From assembly GCA_024741835.1 (NCBI GenBank), contig JAENRP010000485.1, forward strand, positions 1-25,289: a stretch of DNA of 25,289 bases, written 5' to 3'. Below the pieces are notes generated by a model. It searched no databases. It worked only from the letters and a program-made list of their open reading frames with translations, and was not told the origin of the DNA. Below are positions 1 to 10,000 of the stretch, piece after piece (position 1 is the stretch's first letter; each line of letters opens with the position of its first letter). Origin of the DNA: Diplocarpon mali (taxonomy: Eukaryota; Ascomycota; Leotiomycetes; Helotiales; Drepanopezizaceae). The position numbers were made by a program, and so were the translations under genes.

Positions 1-193
1 TTGCTTTACTATATTTTATAAGAGGTATAATTCCCTGCGTTATAGCCTAAAAACCCTTTTCAATAAGAGGACTTCCTCCCTATTTAATACTTCTATAACA
101 CCTGCTATTTAATTATTTCAACTTTTCGATAGAAGGAGTGCCCTTAACTATTTAATTTATTTGATTTTAAATGTAATTCTATTTGAAATAGCA

Positions 194-3100
194 ATAGCAT
201 CCGATTCCGATTGAAACACTAAGCTTAAAGACCTCCAACTCTCTCGGAAGAACTAGTAATAATAGTTCGACGATTTAGAGCTTTACTTTAAGAGTAAAGG
301 CATTAAAATAGCAATTTAAAAGACACTTATTAAATACGCGAGAATAGCCCCTTATATTCCCTCTACTGATTCATCTACTTCTACTTTAATAGCTAATATA
401 ACTACTAAGGATTTGCTAAATATACTAAATAAGCTTAGCCTAAGAGCTTTAGTAGATAATAACCAAGAATCCTAAAGGCAGATTTTAAATATAGAAAAGG
501 AGAAGGAGTATAGGCTGGCCTTAGCCAAATATAAGCTTAAGATTAATAGAGGTTTAAGCGATAAAGACTAAGATTTTATTTAAATTTATAATAATACAAA
601 GATAAGATAGGATACTTTAAAGGTAAAATACTCTTAGACAACTGCCCTTAATACCTAGCATCTACTATAACAGATCACTTTATTTTAGTATAAAAAAGAC
701 AAAGATAGCAAGGATATAGATATAAATATAGACTTTGCCTAATTTATACTATATAAAGTAAGGAGGAGAATAAGAGCCGCAGATCCTAGGATAGCTATGA
801 CTTTTAAGGAAACTTAGCTTTTTAGTTTCCTATTTAATAGCCTCCTTCTTAAGTTTACTATTGCGAAATAATCTCTTCTTATCTAACTTAACCTTAAGAT
901 CTATAAGAAGATCGACCTCTTTTAAACTATTAAGCAAGACCTCAAAGGATACTCTAAATCGGCAAATGCCGCATTATAAGGCAACGATAAGCCTAAGAAG
1001 AGGAAGGAGCGCAGGACGAGTCCTTAAGCTTATCGGGGATGCTACTTCTATAATAGTACTTATAATATTACTAATTGTAAAGTTAGAAGGCAATTAATCA
1101 ATATAGTTACTAGCTTTAATATTAAAAAGCAATTGAAGCAGAAGTTAAGAAGCAAACTACCCTTATCTTACCGAAAGCCGCAACTACTAAGGAAAGGCAA
1201 AGGAAAAGGCTATTTAGCCAGAACTTTAATAAATACCTTTAATAATAATAGTAGGTTATCTAAACCTAAATCTACTTCTGATAATTTAAATGATAATTAT
1301 AATAAAGATGCTTATATCTTAAAAGCCGATCTCCATAAGATCCTTAAATCCAACTAGTATAGTAATACTAATTATATAATATATATGACTAATAAACCCT
1401 ACCTATTTAAAGGCCTGCTTATTAAAATAAAAAGGCGCTTTATTAAAGTTAGTAGTAGAAGGTTATATATAGACTTAATAAGTATAGTAGAGATAAATAT
1501 CGCTAGCATTTCTTTCCTTTTATAAAATATTCTCCTTATACCTAGCTTAAGTATTAATCTCTTATTTAGCTATAAGATTTATATAAAGTTAAATTGTATA
1601 AGAGTTTTTAATAATCAATTTATATAGTTTATAAATAATAATTATAAAGTGATCTTTAAAGCTAAAATTAAAGATAGACTTTATATTATCTTAAAGGTGA
1701 TATTATAAAAATTAACTCCTAGGCCAGACTTATAAGTGAATTCCTTTAAGGAAAGTGCACTTTCTGCCTTAATACAATTAAGCGAGGATAGAGAGAATAA
1801 ATAGACTCTTAAGCTAGGATCATAAGTGAATTTAGTAGAAATGACTCTTAGGCTAAGACCGCAAGTAGATTCTGCAAATTTACTAATAACGACTCTTAAG
1901 CTAGGATCGCAAGTGAAATTCGCGAATTCGTTAGAGACAACTCCTAAGCCAGGACTACGAGTAGATCTTGCCATTTCTAGGAAATCGACTCTTAAGCTAG
2001 GACCGTAAGTGGATCTTGCCATTTCTAGAAAATCGACTCTTAAGCTAAGACCGCAAGTAGATCTTGCGGTTTTATTAAAAACGACTCTTAAGCCAGGCTT
2101 GCAACTGGAAAATGGCAAAACCTTAAACTACTATTACTAGTCCTTTTTAGCTGCTAATAATAAAGTATCGACTAATAATAAGCTACTAAAGCTATTAAAA
2201 GCCGAAAGCCTATTAAAGTATTAGCTAATATATAGAAGATTCGCACATTTAAAGCTAGAGAAATTAAAGGGCTTATATAAGGTCTTGACCTTAAAATAGA
2301 AGATCTAAGTACTAAAGGATTGCCTAATATGCCGAATTTACAAGCTAATAAAACTTCGAAATCAGACGCGAATTAAGCTTAGTCTATAGAAAGATTCGAT
2401 ACTAGCGCTAATATCTATCGATACTACCAGACTATTTATAACCTTAATTAAAGGAAATAATTAGTTTTCTCAAATAGTAGATAACTCTACTTAGCAGATA
2501 TAGACCATTTGCGCTAGGACTAAATCTAAGCTTATAGAAAAGCTAGAAACTTAAAAAGTAATAAAGGAACGCTAGACCTAGTTAAAGCTAATAGCTATTA
2601 GGTCTAATAACGCATTAAAGATTAAGGTAAAGCTTAACAAATAGGTAAAACAAGGAATTTATTATAAACTAACTATAATATACAAAGGTTCTTATTAGAA
2701 TAGCATCGCTAAGCGAAGCATCTAGTAAGTAGAGACTAACTGTTGCACTCTACTATAAGATACTGACCTACTACTAGAATTCTAAGACCTTGCAATTAAG
2801 GCAAACGCATACCTATAAAATAGAATAGGTAGTAGACTAATAGTTAATAGCATCCAAATATCGCTATATAAGGCATATTTCAAATAGAAACCAAGCCTAG
2901 ACTATATCTACGTCTTTAAAAGCGTCTGCTACTCTTATATTAGCCTAAAGTCCTAGCCCGCAGGTATAAAGAGCAAGAAGCTAATAGACTAAGGTAGAGA
3001 GTATATATTTATTAAGTATATTAAATAGATAATAAAGCAATAGATAGTATATGCGCTAGATCTAAGGTAAGTAATCATATCCTTAGTAGTTAAGTTTAAT

Positions 3101-5203
3101 AAATCTCAAAATAGGGGGGAGCTATCCTTAAAGCTCTATATACTTAGAGATTCATAAGGTATATCACTCGACGGTAATACTATTAAGCCGAACTAATAAC
3201 CCCTTTCTCTTAGCTTAGGCATATTAAGCGCACCTACTGATCGACGACTAGCTAATTATCCAAAGGCCGAATAGACTATTCCTATTATTTGCAAACTGCC
3301 TAAAGTATAGAATAACTTTAATATTATTATCCCTTTAGTTAAAGCGCCTATAATAAAGGATATTCCTAAAATAGGTATAAGTAACAATAAGCCTTTACTA
3401 TTAGAAAGCAGTTCTCTAAATAATAAGCTTATAGAACCTATAGCCAAACCTATATCCTTAAAAAGGAATAGAGACCCAGAACTAGAAGATACCTTAGACA
3501 AACGCAAGTCTAAGCGTATCTAGGCTATAATAGTACATAGGATTTATAAGCTCAAACTTTAATAGAGCTTTAATAAAGATAATACGTTCCTAGCTGCTAG
3601 GGGGATAATAAAAATCTCTCTTCTAAAGACGTATAATAAAGCTATTAATAACCTAGAGAATAGAGCAGTATAAAGTAAGGTAATCTAAAAGGAGATAAGC
3701 TCTCTTACTACAAATGGCATATAGATAGAGGAACTAATGCTAAAGGATATAAACCTAATATTAACAAAGTGGGTCTTTATAATTAAGATATATGCAAATA
3801 GAACCCTAGAGCATTATAAGGCAAGGCTTATAGCTAAGGGCTTCTTCTAATAGTATAGAGAAGACTATTTCAATACATTTGCGCTAATAGTTCGCATAAA
3901 TACCCTTTGTATATTTATAGCAATAGTAGCCGCTAAGGACCTTAAATGCAGATAGTATAATATTAAAAATGCATTTACTAAAGCGATTATAAAGGAATAG
4001 ATTTTTCTCTTTTAACCTAATAGTATTCCTATACGCGCTGGCCACTCTCTTTATATACTTTATAATATCTATAGGCTTAAATAATCAGCCTATAATTAGA
4101 ACCTTTTATATAGCTCTACTCTAGTGAAAATGGGATTCATTTAAAGCTTAGCTAACCCTTGTCTATTTACCTATACTAAGCGTAGAATCAAGTTGCTACT
4201 ATATATTAACGATATTACTATAGCTGCGAAAACAACTACTCAATTAGATTGGTTCTTTATAACAATTCGGAAACGTTTTAATACCAAGGATCTAAGGGGA
4301 ATTTATAAGATCCTTAGTATCTATATCATAAGGAACCGCTCTACTTAAGAACTCTAGTTAGATTAAGAGTAGTATATTAAGAAGATCCTAGACCGAATAG
4401 GACTCTCTACTTATGCTCCTAACTTTAAGCTAAAGCGTACTCCAATTAAAGGAAAGTATAATAAGTTAGAGCCTACTAATGAAAATAAGCAGAAAGGAGA
4501 TCTAAAAAAGTACTAATAGGATATTAGAGCGATTATATATACTATAGTATATATAAGACTAGATATCGCCTTTATTACTAGGCAACTTAGTTAGAACCTA
4601 AAGGATCCGACGATTTAATATAAGAATGTAGTCAAGCGACTTAAAAGGTACCTTTAATCAACAATTATATAAAAGGTAAGATATAGACTAATGAAATATA
4701 TAAGCGCAAAGCTTAAGGTATATACTGATTCCGACTAGGCAAATATAAAAGGTTAGAAAAGTATATTTAGAAGTATAGTAGTACTATATAGTAGACCTAT
4801 ATTATAAGGAAGTAGGAAGTAGAAATCAGTAGCTACCGCAAGCACTAAGGCCGAATATATATTAATATCGTCAAATTGCAAGTAAGGATTATAAATCGCC
4901 TAAGTTCTAAAAGATATAGGTTTCGCTAAGTATATTAGATAAGATAAGAACTATATTAATCTTTAAACAGATAATATAAGGGCAATTGCACTTACAAAGA
5001 ATCCACACTTATATAAGCGATCAAAATATATTAATATTACCTACTACTTTATCCGCAACCTTATTATAAAGAATAAGTTATTAATCACCTATATCCTAAC
5101 CGATCGAATAGTAGTAAATGGATTTACAAAGCTACTAAAGACAATTGCAAAGTTTAAAGCATTTAAAGATATATTAAGGTTGCAAAAGATAGTAGGGGCT
5201 TAG
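194..5203 (+). pseudogene. family A gag-pol polyprotein, RIP-inactivated (A1)
   Basis: One frame of 1670 codons can be followed through dozens of TAA/TAG stops. Start codon: ATA at 194, where copy A3 has ATG. Gag contains a knuckle at 1040-1078 of pattern C-x2-C-x3-H-x4-C, with the second Cys and the His both now Tyr. The copia protease follows at about 1358-1690; its Asp-Thr-Gly is now Asn-Thr-Asn at 1364-1372. Next come the repeat array (1715-2107) and the GAG-pre-integrase and integrase domains (about 2140-3110, first catalytic Asp kept in SIDTT). Reverse transcriptase spans about 3640-4500 (YVDD box now Y-I-N-D at 4202-4213), and RNase H ends in a TDRIVVNGFTKLL-like tail. The frame is 9 bp longer than A2, entirely because of the repeat array. 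It cannot be translated into a working protein. Confidence 0.93.
1715..2107 (+). repeat. in-frame minisatellite between protease and integrase of A1
   Basis: Eight units start with ACTC(C/T)TA(A/G)GC at 1715, 1805, 1844, 1892, 1940, 1988, 2036 and 2084. After an irregular 90-bp first interval the spacing is 39, then five times 48 bp, always a multiple of three. Read in the gag-pol frame, each 48-bp unit gives a 16-residue repeat of the type TPKLGPRVDLAISRKS. Each unit opens with the same 23-base core that is found in the 3' UTR. The units at 1940 and 1988 are near-identical, suggesting recent duplication. The array is an insert relative to ordinary copia polyproteins. Confidence 0.9.
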
Positions 5204-5217
5204 CAAGCTTAAGGACG

Positions 5218-5367
5218 ACTCTTAGGCCCGCCCTGCGAGTTAAGTCATATAATCTTATAGAAGAAAGTTTTTAAATCGACTTCTAGGCCTAGACCGCAAG
5301 TTAAGTTATATAGTCTTATAAAGGAACATCTTTTAAGAAATTTGACTCCTAGTCCTACCCTATAAGT
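5218..5367 (+). repeat. three 23-bp palindromic cores in the A1 3' UTR
   Basis: Cores at 5218-5240, 5279-5301 and 5345-5367 begin ACTCTTAGGCC, ACTTCTAGGCC and ACTCCTAGTCC and end GCGAGT, GCAAGT and TAAGT. They have the same length and order of bases as the cores in the coding array. Spacing is 61 and 66 bp. They lie after the pol stop and before the polypurine tract, so here they are non-coding. Confidence 0.85.
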
Positions 5368-5496
5368 AGGATTAGTGATTTCAATAGAGGTTGCTATTAA
5401 TTAATTGTTTTTAATTTAAAGAGATACTTAAGAGTTGGATTAGTATAAAAGGATAATTATTATTTTCCCAACTGTAGGTCAATTGGAATAAGGTCT

Positions 5497-5505
5497 AAGT
5501 AAGGG
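5497..5505 (+). other. polypurine tract of A1
   Basis: AAGTAAGGG lies immediately before the 3' LTR, at the place where plus-strand DNA synthesis is primed in LTR retrotransposons. The same sequence is at the same place in A2. The single T may be original. Confidence 0.6.
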
Positions 5506-5700
5506 TATTAAGATAGGTAATATAGCTATCACTCTAATATATTATCATATGACCTTACTACTTAGTCAGTAGGATATTAATACATATATAGCTATAAGGA
5601 AGAAAGGGGTAACCTTCCTTCCTTAACTCTTATTAATATATCGACCATTAACCTCTAGAAGTTTCCTATACCTACTGCGCCGACTCACTTAAGCTTAATA
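5506..5700 (+). repeat. 3' LTR of A1 (195 bp)
   Basis: This matches the A2 LTRs (6480-6674, 12383-12577) and the A3 LTR (24581-24775), all 195 bp. It starts TATTAAG and ends CTTAATA; comparison with the other copies gives an unmutated form TGTTRAG...CTYAACA, a 7-bp terminal inverted repeat with the usual TG...CA ends. Differences from the other LTRs are transitions. Confidence 0.93.
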
Positions 5701-6479
5701 AAGGCACGTCTTAAAGGGCAATAATACCGTTCGACCTTGCCGATAGAATAGTACGCCTTTATAAGAACTAATTTAGGGGTTATTCCTACTGATTTTAAAG
5801 AGCTTCTAAACTCTGCTAAGTTGAAGTTAGTACTATAGTTATATACTATAAAATCAAGAGGTTTAATATATATATCTAGCTAAGCTAATTTAAGGGCTTG
5901 AAATACTGCGTCGGCCGAATGTGCTCCTATTCCCTTTTATAAGAACCTTGCGGCTTTAAATCCCGTCGCTTCATCAACTATATAAAGGGCGTTCCTTCTA
6001 CCGAACTAAGTAATATCGATATATATAATATAATTAAAGTCGATATTATCTTATAGCTTAAATCGGAATCTATAAAGGGCATTAGTATAGAGTTAGCAGT
6101 ATTAGTATATTTCCCTTACTCTTGCTATAATACTAGAGTCTATATTATAACCGGCCTAGTTCAAGAGGTATTTAAGGCGCTTTACTAAAGGATATCCAAA
6201 TCTTTTATATAGCCTTCGGATCTTTATTTCTATTAAGTGATATATATTAATCATACCTTTTAAAGTCATTAGAAGTTGCTCTATTATATTAAGTAAAAGC
6301 TATAGGTACTTATATTTTCTAATAATTAAGTGTTTCTCCTTGCCGATTATAAGCAAATTGCGCAGATTATCGTATTTAGCTCCCATTTTATTAAGTTATT
6401 ATAAGCAGATCAAAAATGGTATATCTACCTCTATAATTAAGAACTCTATAGGGCCTGCTAGTATTTAAATAGTTATCTT
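5701..6479 (-). pseudogene. element D integrase, pre-integrase and end of protease (RIP-inactivated)
   Basis: Read from 6479 leftwards. The end of an aspartic protease (IEFLIIEVDIPFLICL) is followed by a GAG-pre-integrase zinc domain: H-x3-H recast as IYHLIEIKIRRLYKRFGYP, then a C-x2-C pair now partly Tyr near 6105-6115. The integrase core follows, with YIDIT carrying the first Asp, ALYIVDEATGF, an H-D-C-G-T-N-F motif now YNYSTNF with the second Asp mutated to Asn, and the Glu in SIGKVERYYCPLRR. This is a family known in filamentous fungi as polyproteins with VDxATxF-type integrases. A1 interrupts it just after the LRRA segment, so the downstream reverse transcriptase lies left of the window. 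The upstream half continues at 12583. Confidence 0.88.
6475..6479. repeat. left target-site duplication of A2 (ATCTT)
   Basis: ATCTT directly precedes the A2 LTR; the partner at 12578-12582 is GTCTT. The one mismatch is G versus A, as RIP would produce. In D the reading frame is continuous if one copy is kept. Confidence 0.8.
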
Positions 6480-6674
6480 TGTTAAGATGGGTGATACAGC
6501 TATTACTCCGATGTATTATCATATGACCCTACTGCTTAGTCAGTAGGATATTGATACATATATAGCTATAGGGAAGAAAGGGGTAACCTTCCTTCCTTAA
6601 CTCTTACTAATATATCAACTATCGACCTTTAGAAGTTTCCTATACCTACTGCGCCGACTCACTTAAGCTTAATA
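6480..6674 (+). repeat. 5' LTR of A2 (195 bp)
   Basis: Starts TGTTAAG and ends CTTAATA, followed at once by the primer site. It contains a stem-loop at 6528-6547, a GGAAGAAAGG...CCTTCCTTCC imperfect palindrome, and TATA-rich sequence (TATATAGCTAT near 6559) that could serve as promoter; the promoter role is inference. Confidence 0.93.
6528..6547 (+). promoter_or_regulatory. stem-loop in the family A LTR
   Basis: CCTACTG, loop CTTAGT, CAGTAGG: a perfect 7-bp stem with a 6-base loop. The flanks ATGTATTATCATAT and ATATTGATACAT extend it imperfectly. The stem is kept in A3 and mostly in A1; the A2 3' LTR has a C-to-T change in it. Role unknown; transcription start, packaging or termination signals are possible. 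Confidence 0.5.
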
Positions 6675-6688
6675 GGTTATAAGCCTTG
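6675..6688 (+). other. primer binding site of A2 (Met-tRNA anticodon half)
   Basis: GGTTATAAGCC follows the LTR without a gap; A3 has GGTTATAAGCCCT. With one RIP-type G-to-A change reversed, this is GGTTATGAGCCC, the complement of the anticodon stem-loop of a CAU-anticodon methionine tRNA. Half-tRNA priming is known for copia, Ty5 and related elements; the assignment here is by sequence complementarity. Confidence 0.7.
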
Positions 6689-6794
6689 GATAGACTAATA
6701 ATAGATTATTAACTTCCCTTAGAAAGCACTTGCGCTGCAACTATTAGTAGGAAGTTGAACGAGACTCGTAGTAAAAGGCGAGCAATCGGCGAAT

Positions 6795-6920
6795 AAGAGG
6801 TATGATTCCCTATTTAGCCAACCTATATTGCAAGAGGTGTGATTCCTTGCTCTATAACCCTTTGGTACTATAAGAGGTATGATTCCTTGCTTTACTATGT
6901 TTTATAAGAGGTGTGATTCC
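6795..6920 (+). repeat. four 15-bp leader repeats in A2
   Basis: AAGAGG(T)(A/G)TGATTCC occurs at 6795-6809, 6842-6856, 6872-6886 and 6906-6920, spacing 47, 30 and 34 bp. A3 has the same four (24896, 24933, 24973, 25007) and A1 shows the last one at 20-34. They lie between primer site and gag start, where packaging or dimerisation signals usually sit; function not shown. Confidence 0.75.
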
Positions 6921-7079
6921 CTGCGTTATAGCCTAAAAACCCTTTTCGACAAAAGGACTTCCTCCCTATTTAATACTTCTATAATACCTGCTATTTAATC
7001 ATTTTAACTTTTCGATAGGAGGAGTGCCCTTAACCATTTAATTTATTTGATTTTAAATGCAATTCTATTCGAAATGGCA

Positions 7080-10000
7080 ATAGCATCCGATTCCGATCGA
7101 AACACTAAGCCTAGAGACCTCCAACTCTCTCGGAAGAACTGGCAACGATAGTTCGACGATTTAGAGCTTTACTTCAAGAGCAAAGGCATTGAAATGGCAA
7201 TTCAAAAGACACTTATTAAATACGCGAGAACAGCCCTCTATACTCCCTCTACTGATTCGTCTACTTCTACTTTAATAGCTAATACAACTGCTAAGGATTT
7301 GCCAAATATATTAAACAAGCTTAGCCTAAGAGCTTTAGTAGATAATAACTAAGAATCCTAAAGGCAGATTTTAAATATAGAAAAGGAGAAGGAGTATAGG
7401 CTGGCCTTAGCCAAATGCAAGCTTAAGATCAATAGAGGTTTAAACGATAAAGACTAAGATTTTATTTAAGTTCATAATAACGCGAAGATAAGATAGGATA
7501 CTTTAAAGGTAAAATACTCTTAAATAACTACCCTCAACACCTAGCATCTACTATAGTAGATCACTTCATTTTAATATAGAAAAGACAAAGATAGCAAGGA
7601 TATAGATATAAATATAGACTCTGCCTAGTCTATACTACGTAAAGCAAGGAGGAGAGTAAAAGCTATAGATCCTGGGATAGCTATGACTTTTAAGGAAACT
7701 CAGCTTTTTAGTTTCCTACTTAATAGCCTCCCTCTTAAGTTCGCTATTATAAAACAATCTCTTCTTATCTAACCTAACCTTAAGATCTATAAGAAGATCG
7801 ACCTCCTTCAAACTGTTAAGCAAGACCTTAAAGGATACTCTAAATCGGCAAATGCCGCGTTATAAGGTAACAACAAGCTTAAGAAGAGGAAGGAGCGCGG
7901 GACGAGCCCTTGAGCTCATTAGGGATACTACTTCTATAATAGTACTTATAATATTACTAATTATAAAGTTAAAAGGCAATTAATCAATATAGTCGCTAGC
8001 TTTAATATTAAGAAGCAATTAAAGCAAAAGTCAAGAAGTAAACTACCCTTATCTTACTAAAGGCCGCAACTACTAAGGAAAGGCAAAGGAAAAGGCTATT
8101 TAGCCAGAACTTTAGTAGATACCTTTAATAACAATAGTAGGTTATCTAAACCTAAATCCACTTCTAATAATTTAGACGATAATTATAATAAAAATGCCTA
8201 CGTCTTAAAAGCCGATCTTCGTAAGATCCTTAAATCTAACTAGTATAGTAATACTAGTTGCATAGCATATATAACTAATAAACCCTACCTATTTAAAGGC
8301 CCGCTTACTAAAATAAAAAGGCGCTCTATTAAAGTTGATAGTAGAAGGTTGTATACAGACTCGATAGGTATAGTAGAGATGAATATCGCTAGCATTTCTT
8401 TCCTTTTGCAAAATATTCTCCTTATACCTAGCTTAAGTATCAATCTCTTATTTAGCCGCAAGATCTATATAGAGTTGAATTATATAAGAGTTTTTAATAA
8501 TCAATTTATATAATTTATAAATAACAATTATAAAGTGATCTTTAAGGCTAAAATCAAAGATGGACTTTACATTATCTTAAAAGTAATATTATAGAAATTA
8601 ACTCTTAGGCCAGACCTATAAGTGAATTCCTTTAAGGAAAGTACACTCTCCGCCCTAATACAATTGAGCGAAGATAAGGAGAATAGATAGACTCTTAAGC
8701 TAGGATTATAAGTGAATTTGGTAGAAATGACTCCTAGGCCAAGACCGCAAGTGGATTCTGCAAATTCGCTAACAACGACTCTTAGGCCAGGATCGCAAGT
8801 AAAATTCGCAGAAATGACTCCTAGACTAGGATTGCGAGTGAAATTCGCGAATTCGTTAAAGACGACTCCTAAGCTAGGACCGCGAGTAGATCTTGCCATT
8901 TCCAGGAAATCAACTCCTAAGCCGGGACCGCAAGTAGATCTTGCGGTTTTACTAAAAACGACTCCTAAGCTAGGCTCGCAATTGGAAAACGGCAAAACCT
9001 CAAACTGCTATTACTAGTCCTTTCTAGCTGCTAATAATAAAGTATCGACTGACAATAGGCTATTAAAGCTATTAGAAGCCGAAAGCCTATTAAGGTATTA
9101 GCTAATATATAAAAGATTCGCGCATCTAAGGCCAGAGAAATTAAAGGGCCTGCATAAGGTCTTAATCCTAAAACAGAAGATCTAAGTACCGAAGGATCGC
9201 CTAGTATGCCGAATTTGCAAGCTAATAAAACTTCGAAATTAGACGCAAATTAAGCTCAGTCTATAGAAAGATTCGATACTAGCGCTAATATCTATCAACA
9301 CTACCAGACTATTCACAACCTCGATTAAAGGAAATAATTAGTTTTCTTAAATAGTAGATAACTCCACTTAGCAGATATAGACCATTTGCGCTAGGACCAA
9401 ATCTAAGCTTATAGAAAAGCTAGAAACTTAGAAAGTGATAAAGGAACGCTAGACCTAGTTAAAGCTAATAGCTATTAAGTCTAATAACGCATTAGAGATT
9501 AAGGCAAAGCTTAACAAATAGGTAAAATAAGGAGTTTATTATAAACCAATTATAATATATAAAGGTTCCTACTAGAATAGTATCGCTAAGTGAAGCATTT
9601 AGTAAGCAGAGACTGACTATTACGCTCTACTGCAAGATGCTGACCTACTATTGGAATTCTAGGACCTTGCGGTTAAGGCAGACGCATACTTGCGAAATAG
9701 AATAGGTAGTAGACTAATAGTTAATAGCACCCGAATATCGCTATATAAGGCATATTTCGGATAGAAACTAAGCCTAGACCATATCTGCGTCTTTAAAAGC
9801 GTCTACTACTCCTATATTAGCCCGAAGTCCTAGCCCGCGGGTATAAAGAGTAAGAAACTAATAGACTAAGGTAGAGAGTATATATTTATTAAGTATATTA
9901 AATAGATAATAAAGCAATAAATAGTATACGCGCTAGATCTAAGGCGAGTAATCATATCTTTAATAGTTGAGTTCGACAAATCTTAAAATAGGGAGGAGCT

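Larger units (their letters stand above)
1..5700 (+). mobile_element. Ty1/copia LTR retrotransposon, family A copy 1 (A1), 5' end outside window
   Basis: This copy aligns to complete copy A2 over its whole visible length, with position 1 corresponding to 6887. About 400 bp of 5' LTR and leader therefore lie to the left of the window. Order: leader with one complete copy of the AAGAGGTATGATTCC-like repeat (20-34), gag-pol (194-5203), 3' UTR with three palindromic cores, polypurine tract and 3' LTR (5506-5700). It is inserted in the integrase gene of the opposite-strand element D, whose sequence resumes at 5701. The right target-duplication copy should be AAGGC (5701-5705), but its left partner is not visible. 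It is RIP-inactivated throughout. Confidence 0.95.

Noticed and set aside
1715..2107. CRISPR-like array
   Set aside because: Units are contiguous, diverged and in frame with a polyprotein, with no unique spacers and no cas genes; the genome type is eukaryotic.
1681..2118. Long open frames on the - strand through the repeat arrays (also 8567-8995)
   Set aside because: They are the reverse reading of the repeat units; the + strand frame matches protease and integrase on both sides, the - strand frame matches nothing around it.
3256..3507. Open - strand frames at 3256-3507 and 10070-10369, and at 10683-10961 and 11468-11758
   Set aside because: They lie opposite the integrase/reverse transcriptase linker, reverse transcriptase and RNase H of family A. 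RIP creates stops mainly in the coding frame and leaves other frames open by chance.
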